A stretch of 64,000 nucleotides of DNA from Gautieria morchelliformis. Taxonomy: Eukaryota > Basidiomycota > Agaricomycetes > Gomphales > Gomphaceae. The DNA lies in assembly GCA_015179125.1 (NCBI GenBank), contig WHVA01000146.1:124001-188000 (forward strand), read 5' to 3'. Position 1 is the stretch's first letter. Each line of letters opens with the position of its first letter. A model generated the notes under the pieces. It saw only the letters and a program-made list of their open reading frames with translations, ran no database searches and had not been told where the DNA came from. Both the position numbers and the translations under genes were made by a program. This document shows, piece after piece, positions 24,454 through 35,780 of this stretch.

Positions 24454-25435
24454 CTTTGTTGCCAGTGCGCTGCCTCGAGCTCCAGGCTCTCCATCATGGC
24501 CTCCGAGTCAGGCTCTGAGATGACTTGTTCTCTGACAATCTGTTGGATTGTCTTGCAGTTGCTCGTGGGAGCAACCAGTACCGTGCAATTCATTTCTGAA
24601 TTGTACATCTTGTTTGACTGGGGGCAGCCAGCGGCAGCATGCATCGGCGGTCCTGCTCCTGTCACTGTTGATCATCGGGGGCACGGTCTTATTCGCTTGC
24701 CACTGATCAAGGTACGCAGCGTCCCTGAGGGACACCCTGGGTTCTTCGTGTGGGCGAAGTGCCTTTTGGATGTCCTCCAACGAGGCAGCATCCCATTGCC
24801 AGATCTCCTCAATTTGGTTGAGCTCCTTGCTGAATTGCATGAGGGCAGTCGCGATGTGATATGCTCATGCTTATGGCCCATGAGGGCATTCCTGTGCAAC
24901 ACGTCTTGCACTTGCTTGGCCATTGCCTCAGCCATCTCATTGACAATGGCATGTTTCCTCAAGCTCTTGCATCTCAAGCTTGAGTATTCCAAGCCTTGCC
25001 CGTCGTCGGGCACTCGTCTTTTTTTTTGTCATGCCCCATCAGGGGTGATGGTTGTTGCTTGACTTCATGAGCGGTGGGCTGAATTTCGACTTTGAGACCG
25101 ACTTGAAGTATGCCCTGATCCTGAGGATCTGCCATCGGACGATGGTGAGACATCTCTGCCTTGCCATTGTTTAAGGGCCAGGGGAATTGGGGCAGGGACA
25201 CCAGCTTGCTGCCCGGCGGTGTCCCATCTTCGACCATGCTGGGTGAGATTTGGTCGGGCCCTTGCTCGTCCTCTATTGGTGGGACAAGTGCAGTGAGGTC
25301 TATGACATCCCCACCTTCCATTATCCTGGGTTCTGAGCCCAAGGTTGCATCAGCTGTGGTGTCGCTAGGCTGTTCCTGGGAAGGTGGCCACAAGCTAGAA
25401 GCTAGCGTCCTTCTTTTACTGTGTGGAATCATCAT
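24432..25435 (-). pseudogene. Second copy of Gypsy-A gag N-terminal ORF
   Basis: Starts MMIPHSKRRTLAS and follows the ORF at 8503-9576 along most of its length (for example PSDTTADA, TIQQIVREQV, EPDSEA, LELEAAHW), but with several frameshifts and stops. It ends at the Copia segment. Its leader (25441-25696) is also shared with the first copy. Confidence 0.75.
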
Positions 25436-25440
25436 GCTCG

Positions 25441-25696
25441 CAGACGACAGTAGAGGGTCTACTGGATGGTTTTCAATGGTAAACAGCCATTGACGCAGTG
25501 ATTTTCTTCAAGATCATGCGGATTTCCACAAATCAGTTGTTCGCTTGGTGAACAACTGCAGGAAGTTCAAAAACATGTAAGAGAGTGGATCTTAGGTCCT
25601 TGTATCACAAGGGCAAACGGAACTCAACCAATATGTGGTTATTCCATGTGCTACATAGAAGATGACCTGGGGAACCGCGTGCGGTTCCCACGCAAG
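25441..25696 (-). repeat. Leader/LTR stem-loop module, third copy (first part)
   Basis: Matches 9577-9840. It continues at 26967-27091 after the solo LTR. It holds the stem CAGTTGTTC/GAACAACTG (25534-25558) and the stem GGGAACCGC/GCGGTTCCC (25670-25689). Confidence 0.75.
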
Positions 25697-26966
25697 TGTC
25701 AAGATTGGTTTTCAGGCATTAATATCGTGTATTAGTGAACACAGCGAATGCCCAGTAACTTGTGCGAATAAGTATGCCGTTCGGCGAATAGGTGAACCAA
25801 CAATTGTTCACAAGATAAGAGGGTTGCCCAAACAGAGCTTGCCCTATCTACAGTCGTAGTGAAATAGCCCGTGGCACTTGACGGTATAACGTGCAAGGTG
25901 TCACGGAAGGGCTGTCTAAGTAGCAACAATCCCTTCGCTGGCGAAGGTGCCCCTTTGGAGCCCTTCGCCGACAGCACAGAAAATAGCTCGAAGGCTAAGG
26001 TAAAGAAGATGAAGTATGAGAACTCACCAGTGATGCCTAAGTCCTCTTCTGGTTGAAGATAGGAATCTCCAGGAGAAGGCTCAAGACGATGATCACAGCG
26101 AGGTCAAGTCTGCACAAGATGGACAACATATGATAATTGAACTGGGGAATGTACATGCGAATGCAAACTACTTATATTGAATGCTCGTAAGGTATCAGCA
26201 AATAGGAAAGAGGCCGTCACAAGTCAGGGTTGGATAGGGGTGCACAGTCGTGATACAACATAGATGAAATAAACATACAATAGAGTGAGAGAAGAGGGAG
26301 AACATGAAACGAAAGAGAGTAAAGGTGGCGAAGGCACCTATGTACGAAATCATGTCTTGGGGCCCACATATACACCGCCCTGCACGGGTTCTTGATTTAC
26401 TGGGTTGATCCCACACGACCTATGGGTAGGACGTCCCGCGAACGCACCCTGCTCATATGAACACCAAAAGGGGGTTGGATCGAGAAGCTGATAGAGCTAC
26501 TGACGAGCCATCATGCCAGGTAGGGATGTCGATCGTGTTTTGATGGTGTGCCTGCTGGCGAATGATGCGAGCAGCGAATGGCTGTTCGGTGAATGCGAGG
26601 AAGGACGAACGGAGATGACATAGGGGAGGAGTGGTCGAGGTGGAGGGCGAAGCCGAGCGAACATGGGGGAGGAGTGGCGAAAGGGGAAATGGGGATAATA
26701 AGGTGCCGGAAATACACAAGTCATGACAATCCGATCATAGGAACACCATTGAAAGAGGGTTGAGCAGAGGAGGTGATAGGCCCAGCGATGACTGCCAAGT
26801 CAGTCCAAAGACGTCGATCATGCTTTGACGGTGTGGCTATGGTAAATGGCACGAACAGCAAAGATCGGTCGCCGAACATGGCAAGGGTGATCGGAACGAA
26901 CACGGAGGTGGAGTGGGGAATGGGAGAACAGAGCATCTGAGTATGGGAAATAAACGTGTCATGACA
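25697..26966 (-). repeat. Solo LTR (TGTCATGA family), TSD GCAAG
   Basis: On the minus strand it starts TGTCATGACACG (26966) and ends CCAATCTTGACA (25697). Perfect GCAAG duplications lie at 25692-25696 and 26967-26971. Excision restores the module found at 11428. It has the same extra 5' segment as the copy at 13340. Confidence 0.92.
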
Positions 26967-27091
26967 GCAAGAACTATACAGTGGATCCATAGGGATCCAC
27001 TAACATTAGCTAATCTATTCTAGCAGCACACATTGCCTTAAGGGCAATGTGGGTAAATAGGGTATTTACACTCACCTCTGGGCCATCGTCT

Positions 27092-28135
27092 TGTCATGAC
27101 GCGTTTATTCCTCATACTCAGGTGCTCTGTCCTGCCATTTCTCACCCCATTTCCGTGTTCGTTCCGATCGCCATTGTCATGTTCGGCAACCGATGCTCAC
27201 TGATTCGCGCCAATTACCATTGCCACGCCGTCAAACGCACGATCGACAGCTTTGGACTGACTTGGCAGTCATCACTGGGTCTACCACCTCCTCTGCTCGA
27301 CCCTCTTCCAACGGTGTTCTGATAGTTGGATTGTCATGACCTGTGTATTTCCTGCACCTTGGTATCCCCATTTTCCCTTTCGCTACTCCTCCTCAGTGTT
27401 CGCTCGGCTTCGCCCTCCACCTCGACCTCTCCTCCCCTATGTCACACTGTTTGCCCTTCCTTGCATTTCGCCGAACGGCTATTTGCTGCTTGCATCATTC
27501 GCCAGCAGGCACACCATCAAATACGATCGATACCATTCACCCGGAGAAGATTATGATGAGAGCTGAGGGCGAGTGGAAGTAGCCACAGGAGGAGGGGGTC
27601 TTCTTGTTCTGCATGTCCTGGTTGCGAGCGGGGATGCGCATCTTGTAGTGTTTCAATAAGTAGTTTACATTCGCATGTATATTCCCCAGTTCAATTATCA
27701 TACGTCGTTCATCTTGTGCAGCTTTGACCTCGCCGTGGTCATCGTCTTAAGCCTTCTCTTGGAGATTTCCATCTTCAACTAGCAGAGGACTTAGGCATCA
27801 CTGGTGAGTTCCCATACTTCATCTCCGTTACCTTAGCCTTCGAACCATTTTCTGTGCTGTTGGCGAAGGGCTCCGAAGGAGCACCTTCGCCAGCGAAGGG
27901 ATTGTCGAGACTTAGACAGCCCTTCCGTGAGACCTTGCACGTTACATCGTCAAGAGCCACGGCTATTTCGCTACGACTGTAGATAGGGCGAGCCCCGTTT
28001 AGGCAAACCCTCTTACCTTGTGAACATTCATTGGTTCACCTATTCGCCGAATGGCATACTTATTCGCACAAGTTATTTGGGCATTCGCTGTGTTCACTAA
28101 TACACGATATTAATGCCTGAAAACTGCTCTTGACA
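27092..28135 (+). repeat. Solo LTR (TGTCATGA family), imperfect TSD
   Basis: Starts TGTCATGACGCG and ends TGCTCTTGACA. The flanks are CGTCT and GGTCT, a 5-bp duplication with one mismatch. It separates a stem-loop module remnant from a Gypsy-A pol fragment. Confidence 0.8.
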
Positions 28136-28139
28136 GGTC

Positions 28140-28968
28140 TTCCCAGGCCCACTGAAGCCAGGAGGCTGAGTGGCAAGATGACTCATCCTCAAGCTCTCCC
28201 TACACACGTAGGGAGAGATCTGCCCATCTAACGATGAAGGTGCTGGGAAAGAAGAAGGTGATCCCATGCTCAGCGGGACCTAATAGACACGTGAGGCACT
28301 TAATGGCATCTCACCCTGCCATCATCATCCTCACGGATGATGACATCCCTCGCTTGCACGAGGAATGGATGGAAAAGATCACTGACCTGGTCAGTGGTAT
28401 TCCACTTGAGCTCCCACCTCTGAGGGAGGTCAACCACAAGATCAACTTATTTGATCCCAACAAATGCATGTGGTATTGGCTGCCGAAGTGTCCAGAACAC
28501 TTCTGCAAATAACTCTCCGTAAAACCGGAAAGATACACCACCGCAGGGTGGTGGATACCAGTGGTGGCACACCAAGCAGTGCCAATGCTCTGCATACTGA
28601 AGAAAAACAGCATGCTATGCACAGTCTTTGATCTGCACCAGCAGAATGAGAATACGGTGAAGGACATTACACCCTTCCCAGATCAGGACATCCTCCGTGG
28701 CAACATAGGGTGCTGCCGATACCGGATGAAGCTCAATATGTCTGAAGCATACAAGCAGATCCAGGTCTCTCCAGAGGATGTTGCAAAGACTGCATTTGTG
28801 ACAATACTTGGCATGTTTTGAAGCCAAGTAATCCAGATGGGAGATTGCACCATGCCATCTATGTTCCAACAACTGATGACAGCAATCTTCCGCAACTGCA
28901 TAGGTCGCTTCGTCCATGTATATATGGATGACATTTTTATCTTCTCACACTTGATTAAAGAGCATGAG
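28140..28968 (+). pseudogene. Gypsy-A pol fragment (RT N-terminal half)
   Basis: A second copy of the start of Gypsy-A pol, on the opposite strand to the first. It reads ILTDDDIPRLHEEWME and LNMSEAYKQI, and keeps an intact VYMDDIFIFS box, unlike the YMDN of the first copy. In-frame stops lie at 28510-28512 (TAA) and 28819-28821 (TGA for CGA). It is cut just after the RT box by the LTR at 28969; the rest of pol is missing. Confidence 0.88.
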
Positions 28969-29945
28969 TGTCATGACTCAATTATTTATTGTATCAAGAT
29001 ATCCCCATTTTCCCTTTCATCACTCCACCTCTATGTTCACTCCATTCACTCTTTGCTGAATTCGCTGAAGCACCATTTGCTACTCACATCATTCGCCAGT
29101 AGGCATGCCATCAAACACAATCTACATCCTTTACCCAGCGTGATGGTTCATCACTGGCCCCATCATCTTCCTGACTCAGCCCCCTTTGGGTGTTCCTATG
29201 GCTGGAATGCATTTGCGGGACATCCTACCTGTAGATCATGTGGGATCAACCTGGCAGACCAAGAGTCCATGCAGGGTAACATGTATGCAGCTCTCAAGGT
29301 GTGTTTTCTTACATAGGTACCTTTGTCCTCTTTCCTCCCTGTTGTTTCACGTTCGCACTCCTCCCTTTCTCCATTGTATATGTGTTTCATCTATTTGTAT
29401 CCTGACTGCGCACCCCTATCCAACCCTGGCACATAACGGCCTCTTTCCTATTTGCTGATATCAGATGAGCATTCGGTATAAGTAGTTTACATTTGCATGT
29501 ATATTCTGCAGTTCAATTATCATACATCTATCCTGTGCAAAACTTGACCTCACTGTGACTATCGTCGTGAGCCCTCTGCCCTCTTCTATAGACTACTATC
29601 TTAGACCAGAGGAGTACTTAAGCACCACTGGTGAGTTTTTGTACTTCACCTTCACTACTTTAGTCTTCATACCATTGTCGGTGATGTTGAGTACCTTCGC
29701 CGGTGAAAGGATTGTTACTACTAGACAACCTTTCTGTGAGACCTTGTATGTTACATCATCAAGTATCACGGGCTATTTTGCTATGACTGTAGATAGGGTG
29801 AACTCCGTTCGGGTAGCCCTCTCACCTTCTAAACATTTATTGGCTTCACCTTATTCACCGAAATACACACTTCATTTCACAAGCCATTCGGGCATTCACT
29901 GTGTTCACTAATACACGATATTACCTGGCACATTACTTGCCAGAC
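28969..29945 (+). repeat. Degenerate LTR (TGTCATGA family)
   Basis: Starts TGTCATGACTC and follows the Gypsy-C LTR to about TACACGATATTA (29932), then loses the usual end. TGAG is found on both sides, but the right side is not a clear end, so the TSD is doubtful. Confidence 0.7.
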
Positions 29946-30219
29946 ATGAGTGCATACACCACCCCATTGTTGGGATGTGTACCTACATTCCCCTGACCTC
30001 CCTTACCCTTGACCGACCCTTGTTGCCGTATACTACGCAAGTTGCTTGACTTCCGACACTGTTCCGAAAGTGGAAGTCAGAGAATGGAGCGGAATTGGCA
30101 AAGCAAATGGAACTGGTGGAAGTTCTCCCAGAAGTGGAAGCATTTCCAAAAGTAGAGTTGGGAATGGAAGCGGAGCCTGGGGTGGTGTCAGAGTTGGAAA
30201 ACAGGGTGTCCCCTGACAG
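29946..30219 (-). repeat. LTR fragment of the Gypsy-D family
   Basis: On the minus strand it starts TGTCAGGGGACACC. It matches 61060-61346, which directly follows the Gypsy-D integrase ORF. Rich in GGAA/TTCC steps. Confidence 0.65.
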
Positions 30220-31091
30220 ACTCAGGGAGACAATAATGAGGTGTCCTTAACCCCTGAGCCAACCAACAATCCAGAACCACACATCTCTACTCCACATGAA
30301 CAGCCTCTGAGACAATGCTTGACCTTCCAAGTCAATTGATGGGGCTGGTGTAGGATTAGGTAGTTGAGAGGGTTGTAGGGAATGATCAAAGCAATATGGG
30401 TCATAGCTAGTGCTAACCCCACTTTCCAATATCTGAATCTCTACACTTATCTTGCCCTCATCCACAAAGGGAATATAGTACATAGGCATGTCAACTCATC
30501 CTGAGGAAGGGTCAAAGAAGAGTTCATGGGGATCAAGGTTTCCCCAATCCATGCTGTTGGTACTCATCCTGTCAGATTGTCACCTGGTGTGGGCCAGTGA
30601 TGGTACCCCTATGATTGGTGGCATCTGCATAGGGAGTGATGGTGTAGGCACAATTGTGGAAGTGGCAGTGAAGCACATGGCAATGGAGGTGATGGCTCAA
30701 CTTGGGGTATGAAGATGTGATGCTAGTGGTCTGATGAGACGATTGGGGGAAAAGATTCTATGTAAGCACTCAGTGTATTTGGTGAAATAAACCGGTTTAT
30801 GACACAAGTCTGTCTTTCTCCCAATTCTGTACCTTCCACATCAAAGACCACTCCGGGGGCAGGCTGAACAACTGTGAGGGCAATGATGAGGGGACTGTTG
30901 CAAAAGTCCACAATCACTTCTCTAGTAACCCAATCCTTGACTCTCCACCCTGAAGCATTGCTGTGGCAATAAAGGTGATCAAACTTGTAGGAAAGCCCCT
31001 CTCAATGTGTGCACAATATGCCAGAAGTTAAATTACTATGATAACAGGACATGCAGTATCTGTGTGTCAGTGAGTATCTGACCTGGGAAAC
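30220..31091. other. No gene seen
   Basis: Only short unconvincing frames on both strands. The right part (about 30930-31091) may be the inner part of the LTR that continues to 31343. Confidence 0.5.
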
Positions 31092-31343
31092 TTATGGGGC
31101 CTCTCTGCACTGCATCCACGAAGTCCCATGCTCAAACCAGGTGAGATCAAGCTTTGTGGACCCCTCCCCAATGACAGTGGTATTTGCTGGCCACCACAAA
31201 CCTAACCGAGACCAGAGTGGGACCCAGAATAAATGCTCTGAGGGCAAGTTGAGTATCCAGCCATTTTCTAGCCATGAGTCATGTCGAAACCCAGGCCCCG
31301 TAGCTGTACAAAGGATATTAGGAGATGTCATCATGTTCCAACA
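31092..31343 (-). repeat. LTR-like repeat 'R', cuts off the NLR gene
   Basis: The minus strand starts TGTTGGAACATGATGAC at 31343. Copies lie at 48703-48890 (+) and at 56578-56752 with 57399-57445 (+). They share TTTCGACATGACTCATGG, TTTATTCTGGGTCCCAC and GAGCATGGGACT. The boundary at 31343 lies immediately after the truncated WD40 array. The other end is not defined. Confidence 0.65.
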
Positions 31344-31357
31344 AATAAAAATAACAG

Positions 31358-34300
31358 TTACTGACCATCCTGACCTGTGAATGGTGCTGAAATGGCATCC
31401 CGGGTGTCTACATTCCACACACGGATCGTCTTGTCAAAAGACCCGGAGACAATGCGCTTGCCGTCGTGCGAGAAAACCACCGACGTGACCCAGTCGGTGT
31501 GGCCTTCGAACAGTGTTGAAATGGCCTCCCCGGTGTCTGCATTCCACACACGGATTGTGTTGTCCCAAGACCCGGAGACGATGCGCTTGCCGTCGTGCGA
31601 GAACGCCACCGACGTGACCGGGCCGGTGAGGCCTTCGAATGGTGCTGAAATGGCCTCCCCGGTGTCTGCATTCCACACACGGATCGTCTTGTCACGAGAC
31701 CCGGAGACGATGCGCTTGCCGTCGTGCGAGAACGCCACCGACGTGACCCAGTGGGTGTGGCCTTCGAATGGTGCTGAAATGGCCTCCCCGGTGTCTGCAT
31801 TCCACACACGGATCGTCTTGTCAGCAGACCCGGAGACGATGCGCTTGCCGTCGTGCGAGAGCGCCACCGACGTGACCGCGCTGGTGTGGCCTACCAGAAC
31901 GGTTTGAATACGTGGCCACGTCGTCGCTTTCCCAGTCTCGACCCGTAGTAGTCGCGGAAATCGTGGGAGGTAAGTCTCGCACAGTTTCGACCTTTCAGGG
32001 GAAAACGGGAGTGCCGACAAATAGAGATGGGGGGCACTCTGGGAGATTACACTCCCAAACGTATGTACAAAATTGAGGGTATCCGCTGCGAATGTTGCAA
32101 TGTCCTCATCCTGAAGTTCATTAGACTCACGTCGGAGCTCATAACAACTCGGGCACTGACCTGACTCCAGTCCATTATTGACAAGAGCGCTGCTGAAGCA
32201 TCGGGTACCTGCTTGATCAGACTCAAAACTTCCAGCCAGTAGAGTAGCTTAGTCTTGAAGAACTCCTTGACCTTTTCACCTATACCCAGCGTAAAGGTGG
32301 TGGCGCGAACATGGTCCGCCCAAAAACGGCAAGAGTAGGAAAGTTGTGAGGATATATACCTCTTGGTCCGGGTCTCCAAGTCCACAACATCGTCGTTGCG
32401 CAGATGCGAAGTTTCAAGCTGACAAATGTTGAAACAAAGCTCATCCTTCATCACGCGCAAGCATGAGAGCGCAAGCCCGACATGGTGTAAAGATGTATCG
32501 ATGTAGTATGCTTTACTCGAGTTGCGATCTGTTAAGAAGTCACGAAAAGACGTGTGCAGCAGACTGATTGTGCCACATTCTTGAGAAGGAAGGCTAAGCA
32601 GAGCACCCATAGGTCCAATGATATGTTGAACCTCGGTACCCGAGTTGCCTTCCTTGTACAATTTCTGCAGGGTAGAAATCGAGAGCGGTTCTCTGGTAGT
32701 CAGGATGCAGCCCATCACCAAGCAAAAGCGATCCTTGACATCGTCCGTCAATTCATCGTCATCACCGAATATCTGCTTGAGGATACCGAGATACAGGTTA
32801 TCCATCCCACTGAGGTTCTTGACCAAAAGTTTCTGCAGTTGCTGAACGGGATCCCGACCACCCTTCCCATCTCCTTTGACAAATCGACAAGCCGTGAACG
32901 CCCATTGAAAGTGACCCTCAGATTTATCGACTAATAATCGACACCAGCCATCGTTGGGCCATTTGCGTTCGAGGTCCGTAATGTTACCTAGTTGATCTTC
33001 CACAAAGCGTGCGACGTCATCGGCAGGGTTCGGGTCAATATCCTTCAGGGACATGGAAAGCACGTGCTTCTTCCCAAGTAGGGCATCCAGGATGTCTTTT
33101 TCGGCACGGGAGGTGATCAGAACGCGGAAGTTAGGCGGGAGTTCTGCAGCTTCGTTGCCAAGGACAGACAAGAGACCCTGGCGAGAATCCCGGTCTCCAC
33201 TCTCATCCAATGCATCAATAACGATCACCGTTGGTCCGACGGACGTTAGCCCATGGGCAGCGCCTAGAATGAACTTCTGGAACTGCTGACGAGGTATGCG
33301 TGTGGTCCGAAGGGCTGTCTGCCCTTTGACCACTTCCACCAACGATGCTTTGCGTTGTGGGTCCAGATCAGCCAGATCACGAGCAATAGTGCCAAAGATA
33401 TTCTCGGGGGATCGCTCTGCCAGACGAGCGCGGTTAAAACAGTATGACGATCCGAGACGTTTGAGTTTATTAAATTGTCGGGCGATCTCGTGAGCAACCG
33501 CAGATTTGCCGGCACCTGCAACATCGTTCAAGAAAAATATCCGGGGGGTGTCGTCGCTATCCTGGTTGACCCAATCGCAGATCTCCTCAATAACTTTCTT
33601 GCGAGTATCCGGCAAACAGCCTTTTTCAGGATCGCATCCAGCTGACCCTGCATAGGGCATCTCACTCAGCAGAACTACTTCAGCTGGTTGCAAGGGGTCT
33701 TAGGCTCGGGAAAGGCACAAAGTCAGAAAACTCACAGAGGTCGCCGACGGTATCCAGAACACGTAGTACAGAGATTTCGGTATGAATGACGGCGTGTTCC
33801 TGTAACGCCGACCTGAGATTCTTGAACGTTTCCCGGTATTGGTCGACCTGGCTGTCGACATCCGACCATAGATTTTTCACGCCTCTTTTCCCTGAACAAA
33901 GATCGTCAGCTATGTCCACTTGACAGTGATTCAACATACAGAAATCCTTTTCTTTTGCGTAGGCGCGAATAAAGTAGCTGCACTCTACCGTCTGATTCGT
34001 CAAAGATATGATAATTGGCCTTTGCGATTCAATTTTCTTCAACGGCTCTGCCAAGTGGACGAACGCATATGTGTCTCCAATGAGTTCCGCCAGCGCATTG
34101 ATGCTATTGTCCCGGTCCCTCTGAGCAATGATCGCCTGGGCCAGACGTCAGACATGTCAAGTCAGCTGGTGCATGGGATAGATCTACCTTTGGCACACTA
34201 GACAGGATAGACCATGCCATTTTTGCGTAAGGATGGACCTAGAATCAAGAAAACCGTGTACATGAGATGACCTGGGAGACCGCCGGCGTTTGAACCATAC

Positions 34301-35038
34301 CTCGGACATCCCATCCACGATCTCGGTAAACAGCCTGATCCGGTCCAGGAGTGGATCCCATGCCGTCATTGTCAGGATGACGGTATTATTGGTGGTGGAA
34401 ATGACGCCGTCGACCACATTCCCTTCTTCAATAATTCCGGACGGCGCTGGGTTCATACTATCGACCACTTTCACGTCGCTGACTGCTTCGCTTAACTGGG
34501 CCTTCCGCGCCTCGTCGGACGTCGCAAAAGATGTGATGGTGAATTCTAGGACAGTCTGAACATCATGCATGTTCCCTGCCTTATCCGGTTTTCGTAGTTT
34601 CGGAGCAACGGCTGCTGTGTCCAATGTGTACACGTCATTCCGTCAATGAGCGAAAAGGACCGACCTCCAGTTGCTCCTTCTGCAAGCAGAAACTCAATTC
34701 TTTCCTTCGTACCGCCTATGAAATCATCAGGTCGGATGGTATGATGCCCATATACTTCAATTTCCAACACAGAAGACCGAGTCAAGTTGAAGCTGTGGAC
34801 GGATTTAAGATCACATTGAGACGCTAACGCTGGAATTCACGCACAAATAGTATAGCTCATTCCACGAGGCAGTATTGCCTCTCGCAGAAAACGTAGTCTT
34901 CTGGGGGGCGTTCTTATCGACGAGGAGTTTCACGAAGAACTGACTAGGACGCTTGCCGAACAGTGAGACATTGGGAAGGTGCTCGCATTTCAAGCCTGTT
35001 ATCGATCGGCAAGAGTCAGTATACAATAGATAGCGCAA
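31358..35038 (-). CDS. C2-NACHT-WD40 NLR-like protein, C-terminally truncated
   Basis: A fungal STAND/NLR-type protein; the family senses ligands through WD40 repeats and oligomerises through NACHT, and members act in non-self recognition. Exons on the minus strand give a C2-like N-terminus ([25 protein letters not shown]), a helical region ([32 protein letters not shown] joined through a GT-AG intron to [15 protein letters not shown]), a NACHT domain with Walker A ([13 protein letters not shown]) and Walker B ([11 protein letters not shown]), then WD40 repeats. An intron (GTCAGT...TTCAG) links 32.15 kb to 32.11 kb. No stop was seen in the 548-codon NACHT frame (33693-32047). At 31.37 kb the fifth WD40 unit is lost where repeat R begins. 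The first exon is unresolved; a candidate is MNNVEGTVTAP near 35155. Confidence 0.85.
31390..31905 (-). repeat. Near-identical 129-bp WD40-coding tandem repeats
   Basis: Four units with exact 129-bp spacing: the motif ATGCGCTTGCCGTCGTGCG starts at 31452, 31581, 31710 and 31839. Each codes one 43-residue WD40 unit with the core [17 protein letters not shown]. Differences cluster at a few codons: HTSA, HTHW, LTGP, HTDW, and SADK, SRDK, SWDN, SFDK. Confidence 0.95.
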
Positions 35039-35780
35039 CGAAAGAGTCTTTCCAGCAACTTTGATTCCTGCAGGAATACTTCGGGGTGGAGTGAACAGTT
35101 GGCTCTAGAGAAGCGATCGTGGGCTTACGGTGCTGTCACAGTGCCCTCAACGTTGTTCATCGTGCGCAGTGTTCGAGACGGAAAAAGAGGCGCCGCACGG
35201 CATCGGACCTGACATGACACTCACACGAAGCCTGCAGCTTCCCACGTGTTCCCGGCGTCAATGTGAAGCGCCCGTCAATGTGGCTCCGTCTCCGTAGGTA
35301 CTCGCCGTCTTCGTAACTACAGCTGGTGCGTGTCTCAGAGGCAGCAAGCGTACATATCGTGTGCAGTGGGTGAGCCCCGTGCACGCCTTATCAAGTTTCA
35401 TGGATCTGTTGTCGCGCACACAACATGTGCCAACGATCTTACCCACGGAGTCTATCCCGTCCTTATACATGAGGTCAGTACACGTTCACACCTGCAGTTT
35501 TGTCGACTTGTTCCAATTCCCAAAGCAGCACCACCATATCTCCAAATGCGACACTTGTCCCTCCAATCCATCTTCCCTCCTAACTTTTCAAGCTTGCCTG
35601 GACCATCCAATGCCACGCGTCCCGTTTCACCAGTTCTCCTTCAGCGGACAGCGACCGTACAGTCCCCAGGCATGCCCTCTCCAAATCATGAGGGCGTCCA
35701 ACGCCATCCACTTCCGAATCATCCAGTACTAAACCGCCCGCTAATGGTTCACCCTTCGTCCCCCGCCAACGTGTCCCTCT

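Noticed and set aside
28964..29962. TGAG/ATGAG on both sides of the LTR at 28969, considered as a TSD
   Set aside because: The right LTR end is degenerate and the pol sequence does not resume, so the match may be chance.
31377..31907. A 176-codon open frame on the plus strand with repeated units
   Set aside because: It is the antisense of the WD40 repeats; the repeat period keeps it open.
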